From positions 1 through 11,411 of the forward strand of contig JALWGO010000152.1 in NCBI GenBank assembly GCA_027038805.1: 11,411 bases of DNA. Reading direction: 5' to 3'. Positions 1-6,743 of this stretch are shown here, piece by piece. The notes under the pieces were generated by a model. The model worked only from the letters and a program-made list of their open reading frames with translations. It searched no databases and was not told where the DNA came from. A program made the position numbers and the translations under genes. How positions within the stretch are numbered: the first letter of the stretch is position 1; each line of letters opens with the position of its first letter. The stretch comes from Thermoprotei archaeon. GTDB lineage: Archaea; Thermoproteota; Thermoprotei_A; Sulfolobales; WANQ01.

Positions 1-1
1 A

Positions 2-625
2 AATGATCCCCATACACGTGAGAAAATTAGAGAGAGCTTAGGGTTTTGTCCCTACCATGCATGGATGATCTCCGACATTATTTCAAGAGAACCAGGGATA
101 GATGGTCTGGGGGCCTCAATAATATACTTAGACGTATTATCAACTTATATGAATTATATCGATGAGCTAGGAGAACCAGTGCTAACGGACTATAATAGTA
201 AGTGTATTATATGTGGGCATTTGAGGGAGTTCGAAGAAATATATTTATCAGAGTTTACAAGTTGTCTACGTAACGGAGATTTGTTAAAAAGATACCGTAG
301 ATCCGAAGCAGTTCTTTGTCATAAGCATTTCCATTTAATATATAACTCCATAGACAGTAGGGAGCTGCAGGCTGAATTCTATAATATTCAGCAGGAGAAA
401 ATAAAGAAAATTATTATGGAATTACGAGAATATATTCGTAAACAAGATTATAGAGTTGCCGAGGAGGTTTCCCCACGTGAAGCAAGAGCTTGGAAGAAAG
501 CAATAGAAGTGTTAAAGGGTGCTAGAACCTCAGTAAACATATTGGAAACTATTCCGGCGGTAAAGAATAGTAATAGGCGTATCCTCACTTCTCTTTTCGG
601 CAAAATCTTTCACGGTACCTCTTAA
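2..625 (+). CDS. DUF6062-like protein with CxxC/CxxH motifs, 5'-partial
   Basis: The frame is open to the left edge, so the gene starts outside the window. The first ATG inside the window (65) is not the start, because the 21 codons before it carry family-like sequence (ESLGFCPYHAW). Counting from position 2, 207 residues are visible. There is a CxxH at C16/H19, then a CxxC at C68/C71, then a second CxxH at C106/H109. This suggests a two-fold repeat of a CxxC...CxxH unit whose first CxxC lies upstream, which could bind zinc or another metal. Between the motifs lie amphipathic helices. The C-terminal part, with IRKQDYR and a later AWKKAIEVLKG, resembles my recollection of the end of DUF6062 proteins. 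The function of that family is not known to me, and no signal peptide or membrane segment is visible. The 3' end overlaps the convergent gene by 41 nt. Confidence 0.72.
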   Translation, partial: NDPHTREKIRESLGFCPYHAWMISDIISREPGIDGLGASIIYLDVLSTYMNYIDELGEPVLTDYNSKCIICGHLREFEEIYLSEFTSCLRNGDLLKRYRRSEAVLCHKHFHLIYNSIDSRELQAEFYNIQQEKIKKIIMELREYIRKQDYRVAEEVSPREARAWKKAIEVLKGARTSVNILETIPAVKNSNRRILTSLFGKIFHGTS

Positions 626-1148
626 TAATATCCTCTAGTTCGTTTAGAAAGGATTGTTCGTTCTCAACATATTTTCTCGTCTCAAACTCTCCTCTAAGAG
701 ATAAAACGTACTCGCTCATATACTTATCTAGTTTCTCCTTATATTCCCTTATCTTGCCTTCATCTACTTTCACATTAGGATCTCTCCTCCTTAGCTCACG
801 GTAACATGTTGAGAGATCCGATAATAATCCACTGAAAATAAATAATAGATTTCTCAACTCCTCTATAACATCACTCAGACGTAGACGATAATAGAGATAC
901 CCGCTCTCCACCTTCAAGCAACTGTAAGTTCTATCCCAAGCCTCAAGACTCTTAGCTCCCTCTACCCCATATTTTTTCTCTAAAAGCCAGTACCAATAGC
1001 CTTTAATAATGAGGTCTCTTACAGCTTTAGACTTATCACTTATTTCCCCACTACTCATATAATTTTCAAGAATCTCCTTAACATAATCATCTATCTCTAC
1101 TTCTAGAACCTCGTTTCTATGTTTGCGGAAGAGCCTCGTTTCTAACAC
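585..1148 (-). CDS. Hypothetical protein, putative ribbon-helix-helix N-terminus with coiled-coil tail
   Basis: I do not recognise this 187-residue protein as a named family. Residues 13-56 fit the ribbon-helix-helix pattern of small archaeal DNA-binding regulators: a short strand (EVLEVEID), a helix (DYVKEILENYM), a turn with SDKSKAVRD, and a second helix running into an aromatic patch (YWYWLL). The rest (about 85-187) is strongly charged and helical, with likely coiled coil around 124-147 and 163-184, which could mediate oligomerisation. Start: the codon just before GTG 1148 is an in-frame TAG, so GTG 1148 is the earliest possible start. No good Shine-Dalgarno site precedes it, but a TATA-like element about 35-40 nt upstream gives a short leader. 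A transcription-regulator role is inferred only from fold resemblance. Its 3' end overlaps the opposing gene. Confidence 0.68.
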   Translation of the reverse strand: MLETRLFRKHRNEVLEVEIDDYVKEILENYMSSGEISDKSKAVRDLIIKGYWYWLLEKKYGVEGAKSLEAWDRTYSCLKVESGYLYYRLRLSDVIEELRNLLFIFSGLLSDLSTCYRELRRRDPNVKVDEGKIREYKEKLDKYMSEYVLSLRGEFETRKYVENEQSFLNELEDIIKRYRERFCRKEK

Positions 1149-1180
1149 CTAGTCTTCTGGGAGACAAATATTGAACGCTA

Positions 1181-1190
1181 CAATATATGT
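1181..1190 (-). promoter_or_regulatory. TATA-like box for the putative RHH gene
   Basis: The minus strand reads ACATATATTG here, preceded by a purine-rich stretch (GATAAAGCAT) that could serve as a BRE. A start site about 25 nt downstream would fall near 1160, leaving a leader of about 10 nt before GTG 1148. Confidence 0.4.
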
Positions 1191-1227
1191 ATGCTTTATC
1201 TATATTGCATACGAGAAACATGAAAAT

Positions 1228-1289
1228 AAATCATAATAAATAAAAAGAAAATTAATATATAATTAAGATTAAGGGGGAACTAACCCTTA
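1228..1289 (-). terminator. Hairpin plus T-rich tract after the GNAT-like gene
   Basis: Directly after the TAA stop (1290-1292) of the minus-strand GNAT-like gene, the minus strand can fold TAAGGG (1289-1284) against CCCTTA (1275-1270) with an 8-nt loop. A T-rich run follows, including TTTTCTTTTTATTTATT further downstream. Archaeal termination needs mainly the T-rich stretch, so this is a plausible but unproven terminator. Confidence 0.42.
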
Positions 1290-2033
1290 TTACTTCTTTG
1301 TTGTTGTAATCTCTATCTCGTACTTGCTGGGCGGCTGTAGCTTATAGCTCTCTTGTAGCAAGTCCTCTGGTACTGGTCTTGTTCCTAGATACTCCTTATA
1401 CTGTGGCTTTATCAAGCTCTCCCATACATCTTTTGTAATATAGAATACTGGGCTTCCACCAAGCTCATGCTGGTATTCTGGATATGGTTTAGTTATGTGT
1501 CTTAGATAGAATCCCATACGGAAGCCGAATGGGCTCTCGAAGGTTGCCCACCACTCCTTTACTCCAAGTATATCGAAGGCATGCTCTATCTTTGCTAGGT
1601 ATCCAGCGAGACCTATTCTTGCAAGCCTCTTGAATGTTAGGCTGTGTAAGCTTATAGCTATGTTTTCATCCCATAGTCTAGCATTCCATACGCCTACGAG
1701 CTCGTTACCATGAACGCCTATGATAACGTATTCATCCTTATACCTATGCTGTAACCATGCTAGGATTTCGGCATAGGTTCTAGCTGATACTAGGTGATAC
1801 AAGTCTCTATCATATTTATGGTCTATTAATGGTTTAATAGCTTGTAGAATTATCTTTGCTTCTTCTCTCTTTGCTTGGCGGAATACTATTTTCTCGCCAT
1901 TCTTCGTTACGAAGAGTTTTGGCGGAAATTCTTTACCCGCTACAAGAGCCTCAGAAGAATGTAGGTAGTTTTCAATGTATTCTATTCTAAACTTTAGGTG
2001 GTCAACTGATATGGGTATGGGTGGCTTCACCAT
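1290..2033 (-). CDS. GNAT-like acyltransferase-fold protein
   Basis: The protein has 247 residues from ATG 2033. The frame can also start at GTG 2042, three codons earlier, but GGTG (2041-2044) sits 7 nt upstream of the ATG and favours 2033. Using numbering from GTG 2042, residues 50-205 look like a GNAT fold: FRQAKREEAKIIL matches the first strand and helix, DEYVIIGVHGNELVGVWNAR matches the central hairpin, and RLARIGLAGYL sits where the acetyl-CoA-binding motif A is expected. That motif is only a weak version of the Q/RxxGxG/A signature, so catalytic activity is uncertain. The N-terminal 45 residues and the Pro-rich C-terminus are additions to the minimal fold. No neighbour suggests a substrate. 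It appears to be a single-gene transcript with its own promoter and terminator-like hairpin. Confidence 0.72.
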   Translation of the reverse strand: MVKPPIPISVDHLKFRIEYIENYLHSSEALVAGKEFPPKLFVTKNGEKIVFRQAKREEAKIILQAIKPLIDHKYDRDLYHLVSARTYAEILAWLQHRYKDEYVIIGVHGNELVGVWNARLWDENIAISLHSLTFKRLARIGLAGYLAKIEHAFDILGVKEWWATFESPFGFRMGFYLRHITKPYPEYQHELGGSPVFYITKDVWESLIKPQYKEYLGTRPVPEDLLQESYKLQPPSKYEIEITTTKK

Positions 2034-2065
2034 AGTTATCACACCACTCTACTTATACGGGAGCA

Positions 2066-2077
2066 TTAAAAAAATTT
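2066..2077 (-). promoter_or_regulatory. TATA-like box for the GNAT-like gene
   Basis: The minus strand has an AT-only run ending in TTTTTTTAAT, with CGAA just upstream of it. Initiation about 25-28 nt downstream would fall near 2043-2048, leaving a leader of roughly 10-15 nt before ATG 2033 that would contain the GGTG ribosome-binding site. Confidence 0.38.
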
Positions 2078-2245
2078 CGAACACTATTATTAATCTGGTT
2101 ATATTATGATATGAACAATACTTATACGTAATCATTACTAGTTTCTTTGAATTCAATGGTATTCCCCAGTGGTTAATACCCTTAGATTACTAGCTCGTCT
2201 ATCTAGTTAGAAATAACATAAAATCCCGAAATAGAGCATAAATAC

Positions 2246-2576
2246 GTGGAGCAGCCCGCGGACCCCGCCAGCAGACCCCAGCAAGCACCCGCCAGGTCCC
2301 CCACGGCTAGATCTCACCCCGGTGACCCGTGAACGCTGGCGTCCAGGGTTAGGTTGCTCCCTTCCGGGCCTGGCCAGGTTCCCCTGGCAAAGACGGTACC
2401 AGCCCGCCTTCGGGCGGGTGGTCCGCCACCGCCAGCCCCACGGGGCGGGGCTCATCGCTAGCCGTGGGCCTTAGCGGGGTGCTGGGGCCCGGCTAGCGGG
2501 TTACTGGCCCCCGCGTTACGCCCTTTTCGGGGTACGGGGTGGGCGAGCCCCCGGCCCTTCCCGCGGGCTGCCCAGG
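2246..2576 (-). ncRNA. Archaeal signal recognition particle RNA (7S/SRP RNA)
   Basis: This G+C-rich island in an A+T-rich window carries the SRP hallmark on the minus strand. The helix 8 apical loop CCCGGAAGGG (2368-2359) is followed by AGCAACC, the SRP54-binding asymmetric-loop region. The two ends pair as helix 1: the 5' side GGGCAGCCCGCGG (2573-2561) is complementary to the 3' side near CCGCGGGCTGC (2261-2251), and this closing helix is typical of archaeal SRP RNA. The length of about 330 nt fits the family. It would scaffold SRP19 and SRP54 and direct ribosome-nascent chain complexes to the membrane. The exact ends are estimated from helix 1 and may be off by several nt. The M50 gene ends 35 nt upstream on the same strand, and a T-rich stretch (about 2236-2207) follows the 3' end. 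Confidence 0.95.
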
Positions 2577-2595
2577 TTTTTAGAATGTTTTAAGG

Positions 2596-2605
2596 GTTAT
2601 AATAG
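2596..2605 (-). promoter_or_regulatory. TATA-like box for SRP RNA
   Basis: In the short gap between the M50 stop codon and the SRP RNA, the minus strand reads CTATTATAAC. Its centre lies about 25 nt upstream of the predicted RNA 5' end near 2576, the normal archaeal TATA-to-start distance. This suggests the RNA has its own promoter rather than being cut from the protease transcript. Confidence 0.5.
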
Positions 2606-2611
2606 GTTGTT

Positions 2612-3751
2612 CTACATTAATATACTTGCTATAAAGGCTAATGCGAGGATCGCTAGCGTTGCTCCCTGGATAATATATGAAATTGTTTTCCTTTTTTCTC
2701 CAAGTATCTCGCTTACGATTTTTCCTCCATCTGTTATGAATAGTGGTGCGGCGTTTATGAGGGCTAGTCCCATGTTAATCCATACAAGCCATGCTAGTAG
2801 TCCCGGTATGTGTATACATGCTGAGCCGATAGCACAGAGGGAGGGTTTGGGTGCTGGGAAGGGGTTTATGTACACTCCTAGTAAGCTCATGTTTGCTGGT
2901 TTATGTAGTACTACGTCTAACTGGCTCATTGTGCTATATGAGAATATTCTTAGGACAAAGTTTACTGTTTCATTGGCGTGAGCGTGTATTATACTTGTTA
3001 GTGTGGCTAGCCCGTCTACTACTGTTCCGTTTATAGATTCGATTGCAAAGGGAACGTATTTTTGAAGACCAGCCAGGTAGGCTGGTGAAGGCTGATTGCT
3101 TATGTTGTGTATTATACCTATTACGAGAGGGTATTGTGAGGCTGCTTGTTGTAGGAGGAATAAGGCTAATACTCCTATAATCACGTTTGCCGCTGATCCC
3201 GCGGCTAAGAGCTTTACCTTACTTGACAGTTTTGCTTTCTTATAGTCTTCTTCATCTGGTTCGACAAATGCTGCTGGTATTATGAATGCCATGGCTAAGC
3301 CCCAGCTCTTGAGCTTTATTCCCTCAGATAACGCTACGACTGCATGGCTTAGCTCGTGTACTACTATTGCGATACCTATAGCTATCATAGAATAGAATAT
3401 GTGGATGCCAACAACTGTTAACCCTGGTAGGAGGGGTATAAGTCTAGCCTGAGCGCGTACTGTCTGAGGGAATAGGATTGACAATACTATGTTTATGAGG
3501 AAATAATATGCGAACACCATGGCTCCAATAGATAATGCTACACCTATCCACGCACATATCCTTACAACGCGATTCTTGGATATTCTCTCAAGTTTTGATC
3601 CACTCGTGGGTCTCTTCCACATAATCATTAATGGTCCTACTTCTATACCATATTTCTGTAGCAAGTCTTTCTTGGCCATACCTATGGCCATTACTATGAT
3701 CCACGCAGTTAAGATATATCCGAAATAGCTTACAACATCTACGGCGTCCAA
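2612..3751 (-). CDS. M50 (site-2-protease family) intramembrane zinc metalloprotease with PDZ-like insert
   Basis: This 379-residue membrane protein carries HELSH at 132-136 (two zinc-binding His and the catalytic Glu) and a second motif, NAAPLFITDGG at 333-343, whose Asp should be the third zinc ligand. FVEPDEED at 162-169 is also typical of archaeal S2P homologues. Predicted membrane segments lie near 7-25, 62-95, 110-140, 150-165, 180-200, 312-335 and 357-378. A soluble, PDZ-like region (about 205-290, including AYLAGLQKYVPFAIESINGT) sits between the two catalytic halves. Such enzymes cleave membrane-anchored substrates such as regulators or signal peptides, but the substrate here is unknown. 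Start: TTG 3751, preceded at 4 nt by GAGCTGAT, one mismatch from the ideal GAGGTGAT. The gene is divergent from the nucleotidyltransferase gene. Confidence 0.92.
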   Translation of the reverse strand: MDAVDVVSYFGYILTAWIIVMAIGMAKKDLLQKYGIEVGPLMIMWKRPTSGSKLERISKNRVVRICAWIGVALSIGAMVFAYYFLINIVLSILFPQTVRAQARLIPLLPGLTVVGIHIFYSMIAIGIAIVVHELSHAVVALSEGIKLKSWGLAMAFIIPAAFVEPDEEDYKKAKLSSKVKLLAAGSAANVIIGVLALFLLQQAASQYPLVIGIIHNISNQPSPAYLAGLQKYVPFAIESINGTVVDGLATLTSIIHAHANETVNFVLRIFSYSTMSQLDVVLHKPANMSLLGVYINPFPAPKPSLCAIGSACIHIPGLLAWLVWINMGLALINAAPLFITDGGKIVSEILGEKRKTISYIIQGATLAILALAFIASILM

Positions 3752-3755
3752 TGCT

Positions 3756-3763
3756 ATCAGCTC
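3756..3763 (-). promoter_or_regulatory. Ribosome binding site supporting TTG start of the M50 gene
   Basis: The minus strand reads GAGCTGAT, one mismatch from GAGGTGAT, 4 nt before TTG 3751. It is the main reason for accepting a TTG start. Confidence 0.5.
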
Positions 3764-3789
3764 TAAGCCAGAGAGGGTTAAGGTGTAGG

Positions 3790-3800
3790 AGATTTAAAAC
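3790..3800. promoter_or_regulatory. Shared near-symmetric TATA-like core between divergent genes
   Basis: The + strand reads GATTTAAAACG, so TTTAAA can be read as a TATA box on either strand. Towards the M50 gene, a start about 25 nt away would leave a leader of about 20 nt carrying the ribosome binding site. Towards the nucleotidyltransferase, it would place transcription near 3820-3823. A second TATA-like string, ACATATATGG (3810-3819), is about 27 nt before ATG 3841 and would give a leaderless transcript. Confidence 0.4.
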
Positions 3801-3840
3801 GTTGACTAACAACATATATGGAGTGCAGAGTGTACCTGAT

Positions 3841-4572
3841 ATGCCGGTTAAATGGAAAATAGAGAGACATGTAGAGTACCGGGAAGTATACTATGATGAA
3901 AAGCACTGGGAGATACTACGTAGTAAGAGAAGGGAAGCTCTAAGGATAATGAAGGCTCTAGCAAGACAAGGACTTACCCCAATAGTTCATGGTAGTATTG
4001 CTAGAGGTGATGTGAACCCTAAGAGCGATATAGATGTATTCATACCGTTCATGGTTCCATCTTATAGAGTTGAACTAGCATTAGAAATGGCGGGTATGAA
4101 GCCCTATAAGAGATTCATAGTCCAGGCAACTCCAGGTCATGCGCCTAAAGCCTATATAGCGTTAGATGAGGAAGAGCTTAGAATGGTATCCTTCCCCCTA
4201 GCAAAACTATCCCGCAACGAATACGAGTTCTATAAATTCGGTGGACTCCTCGACATAGAGGGCCTACGGAAAAACAGGAGAGTACCCGGGGTAGACAAGA
4301 GACTAATACTCATAGAACCAACTGAATACGGTCACAAGGAATCACCCGTTATAGGAAGAGAAAGTATTGTTGCGAGAATAGTAGGTGTGTCTATAGAAAC
4401 AGTATTAGAGCGTGTAAGAGTTCTAAGTAGGAGAGACGAAATAGGTAGAACAGGAGTATTCTTACAATACGAGCTATCCCCTGACGAGTCATTTGAAAAG
4501 GCTCTCGCAAAACTTGCTAGAGAAAACCAGTATGTTAGAAGAATACTGCAGAGTAGAGGTAGCCTACTGTGA
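3841..4572 (+). CDS. Predicted nucleotidyltransferase (minimal NTase fold)
   Basis: The GSIARGDVNPKSDIDVF motif (about 50-66 from ATG 3841) is the GSxxRG...SDIDV signature of the polymerase-beta-like nucleotidyltransferases, with two metal-binding Asp in SDID. I believe it belongs to the archaeal family COG1665, whose substrate is not established. The C-terminal half is mixed alpha/beta and basic. Start choice: the frame extends up to ATG 3751, but that codon lies on top of the divergent M50 start and upstream of the TATA-like core. GTG 3823 and ATG 3841 both sit about 27 nt after a TATA-like element. ATG 3841 (MPVKWKIERHVEYREV) looks most like the family N-terminus, giving 243 residues. It overlaps the next gene by GTGA, so the two are co-transcribed and probably translationally coupled. 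Confidence 0.82.
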   Translation: MPVKWKIERHVEYREVYYDEKHWEILRSKRREALRIMKALARQGLTPIVHGSIARGDVNPKSDIDVFIPFMVPSYRVELALEMAGMKPYKRFIVQATPGHAPKAYIALDEEELRMVSFPLAKLSRNEYEFYKFGGLLDIEGLRKNRRVPGVDKRLILIEPTEYGHKESPVIGRESIVARIVGVSIETVLERVRVLSRRDEIGRTGVFLQYELSPDESFEKALAKLARENQYVRRILQSRGSLL

Positions 4573-5621
4573 GAAAAATATACGGGTCAAAAAGGTTTGG
4601 ATACAACCTAGGAAATCCTTCCAAGGGATGCCAAATATGTTTTAGCGGAGCATCAATAGTAGTCTTCATAACCGGGCGATGCAATGATTCCTGCTACTAT
4701 TGCCCGATAAGCAATGAGAGACGTGGAAGAGACCTAGTATTCGTTGACGACGAACCCGTAGCGGATATAAACGATATAGTAGAAGAAGCCTACGCCATAA
4801 AAGCTAAGGGTGCAGCCATAACGGGTGGAGACCCCTTAATAGTTCTTGACAAGACCATTAGGGTAATAGAGTTATTAAAGAACGAGTTTGGCGAAAAATT
4901 CCATATACACTTATACACTAGTGGACGCTACGCCGATAAACAAGCATTAAAAACGCTTGATAATGCTGGACTAGATGAGATAAGATTCCATCCAGTAGAT
5001 GATCGCTATTTAAAGAAAATAGAAGTGGCTGTTAAGGAAACGTCAATACGTGTTGGAATAGAAGTACCAGCCATACCCGGTAGTATTGAGTGGTTGAAGA
5101 AGCTCGCATTGTTCTTAGAGGAGGTAGGTGGTGAGTTTATGAATATAAATGAGCTAGAAGTAGCTGCATCAAATAGAGATGCTTTATCTGAAAGAGGATT
5201 TACTATAAGTAGCGATGGTATAAGTGTAGAGGGAAGCTATGAGACAGCAATGGAGTTCATTGAGTGGGCTCGAGAAAACATTGAGAAAGTAAGCATACGT
5301 TTTTGTCCAGCATCATACAAGGACTTCTACCAGTTACGGAATAGGTTTATACGTAAATCATCGATTATCGGTAAACCTTACGAAAAGCATAGTTTCTCTG
5401 GAACCTTGCAGGTAGTTAAGGCAAAGAAAAGAGATGGTATTAAGCATTGCATAGAGTATTATGAGCCTTATAGAGTAGATGGTGAATGGGTTTACCTCCA
5501 CCCAGACGAGGATTGGAGAAAACTCTTGGCAAGTAATTGTATAGAGGGTCCCATGCTAATAGAATATTATCCAAGACTTAGAGGTCGTTTTATTCTCCAG
5601 GAGACTTTTCTCGATGAATAG
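4569..5621 (+). CDS. Radical SAM protein related to pyruvate formate-lyase activating enzymes
   Basis: The protein has 350 residues. CNDSCYYC (C38, C42, C45) is the CxxxCxxC motif that holds the [4Fe-4S] cluster and binds S-adenosylmethionine, and ITGGDP (84-89) is the GGE-like SAM contact. I believe it corresponds to COG2108, for which no substrate is known to me; the NELE segment near 194-197 fits that family. A second CxxC (C21/C24) lies just before the radical SAM motif, and C246, C294 and C324 occur later, so an auxiliary cluster or zinc site is possible. Start GTG 4569 overlaps the upstream stop as GTGA and is preceded by AGAGGT (4555-4560) at 8 nt. The pairing with a nucleotidyltransferase suggests a joint modification pathway, but this is inference. 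The 3' end overlaps pelA by 32 nt on the opposite strand. Confidence 0.88.
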   Translation: MRKIYGSKRFGYNLGNPSKGCQICFSGASIVVFITGRCNDSCYYCPISNERRGRDLVFVDDEPVADINDIVEEAYAIKAKGAAITGGDPLIVLDKTIRVIELLKNEFGEKFHIHLYTSGRYADKQALKTLDNAGLDEIRFHPVDDRYLKKIEVAVKETSIRVGIEVPAIPGSIEWLKKLALFLEEVGGEFMNINELEVAASNRDALSERGFTISSDGISVEGSYETAMEFIEWARENIEKVSIRFCPASYKDFYQLRNRFIRKSSIIGKPYEKHSFSGTLQVVKAKKRDGIKHCIEYYEPYRVDGEWVYLHPDEDWRKLLASNCIEGPMLIEYYPRLRGRFILQETFLDE

Positions 5622-6663
5622 AGTAGCGGAGTATAGCTATTATACCGTTTAGCCCCCTAAGCTTTTCTCCAGCTGGACTCCTACTACTAACGATCTTTAC
5701 TTCTCCCCTATACTTGTCCACGAGCTTTAATACTTCCTCAACTATTCGTCTCTCCTCTACGTCATAGCTTCTAACTAGTTCATCTAATACCAATAGCTTT
5801 TCAACAGCGCCTATACGCGCCATTTCGTAGACCTCGTTTAGGCCGAAGGCTATTCTCTCAGGATTCTTTACCAACAATAACATAAACTCTTCGAGAACTC
5901 TTTCAGCCTCAATACTCGAAACATCTCTCAATACGTCTCTTACAATATCTCTACGTAAAACCTCATAGATACCGCTACGTCCTCCAATACTTACTGAATC
6001 CTTGTAAACATGTATCTTCTTATCCATTTCCTTGAGTACATCTACTAGCATATCCTTGATGAATCCCGGACTTGCCACTATAACAACGTCAATATTGTGT
6101 CGTCTAGCAGTATCAATAACGGTTCTCGCTATCTGCTTTATTTTCGATTTCAAAATATCTTCTCTATTAGGATCTTCTTTCCCCGGAACACCTAGGGAGC
6201 CCTCATCTATTATCTTCAAGCCTTGTTCTTGTGCTATAGCAATACCGTATTCATCGTAGTCTAAAGCAACTATTATAGCTTTCAGCCCCTTTGTAACTGC
6301 TTTCTCAAGCTTATTCAAGAGGAGTCTGCTCCACTCCTCCTTAACTATGGTCAACTCATTTCCTAAATCTATGTGAAGTGTGTGGTGAGAGCCCTTTACT
6401 CCAAAACGCTCGGGACCCTCTACTACTATTCCGTGTATCCTAAGCCTAGTCGTGAAGGGCTCAAACTCTACGTTCTTTACACGTATAGCTAGAGTCATTG
6501 GGATACGACTGCTCCTCCCATCTCCAAAACTTATGTCACGTGTTGTCCGTGCTATCACGATATCGCCGGGTGCTATAACCATTTGAAGTAGCCACAGATC
6601 ATCTTCAGTCTCTGGTACGACTCTGACTTCGCCTGTCCGCAAGTTCTTGTACGTTATCTTCAA
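5590..6663 (-). CDS. pelA: Archaeal Pelota (Dom34) ribosome rescue factor
   Basis: The 357-residue length and the order of three domains match aPelota. The N-terminal Sm-like domain (about 1-130) begins MKITYKNLRTGEVRVVPET and contains HHTLHID at 93-99. The central eRF1-like domain (about 133-260) has VVIVASPGF at 193-201 but no GGQ, so it does not hydrolyse peptidyl-tRNA. The C-terminal domain (265-357) ends with GLNGIIAILRY. Known role of the family: it enters the A site of stalled ribosomes with aEF1A and splits them with ABCE1. Start TTG 6663 is supported by a perfect GAGGTGA (6680-6674) 10 nt upstream. The gene is divergent from the acetyltransferase gene across an 80-nt gap and overlaps the radical SAM gene tail to tail. 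Confidence 0.97.
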   Translation of the reverse strand: MKITYKNLRTGEVRVVPETEDDLWLLQMVIAPGDIVIARTTRDISFGDGRSSRIPMTLAIRVKNVEFEPFTTRLRIHGIVVEGPERFGVKGSHHTLHIDLGNELTIVKEEWSRLLLNKLEKAVTKGLKAIIVALDYDEYGIAIAQEQGLKIIDEGSLGVPGKEDPNREDILKSKIKQIARTVIDTARRHNIDVVIVASPGFIKDMLVDVLKEMDKKIHVYKDSVSIGGRSGIYEVLRRDIVRDVLRDVSSIEAERVLEEFMLLLVKNPERIAFGLNEVYEMARIGAVEKLLVLDELVRSYDVEERRIVEEVLKLVDKYRGEVKIVSSRSPAGEKLRGLNGIIAILRYSIHREKSPGE

Positions 6664-6673
6664 GAGTATTTAT

Positions 6674-6680
6674 TCACCTC
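6674..6680 (-). promoter_or_regulatory. Strong ribosome binding site deciding the TTG start of pelA
   Basis: The minus strand reads GAGGTGA, a perfect complement to the archaeal 16S rRNA 3' end, 10 nt before TTG 6663. Confidence 0.7.
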
Positions 6681-6743
6681 TAACTCTAATCTATTACCAA
6701 GAAACGGGTATTAGGGAGATAATGTTTACGGTGTCAAAGAAGC

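Noticed and set aside
65..67. ATG 65 as the start of the first gene
   Set aside because: The 21 upstream in-frame codons encode a family-like FCPYHAW segment, so the gene continues past the left edge.
2043..2245. Intergenic stretch searched for a tRNA, small RNA or small gene
   Set aside because: No cloverleaf and no supported small frame were found. A 9-nt direct repeat ACTTATACG (2051-2059 and 2120-2128) and a short ACTAG/CTAGT inverted repeat are within chance for A+T-rich DNA.
2207..2455. 82-codon minus-strand frame
   Set aside because: It lies inside and just beyond the SRP RNA on the same strand; the Arg/Gly/Pro-rich translation is a by-product of the G+C-rich structural RNA.
2607..2981. 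124-codon + strand frame
   Set aside because: It is antisense to the C-terminal half of the M50 protease, whose catalytic motifs are intact on the other strand.
3751..3840. N-terminal extension of the nucleotidyltransferase to ATG 3751
   Set aside because: It would begin on the divergent M50 start codon and span the TATA-like core; the extra residues look unlike the rest of the protein.
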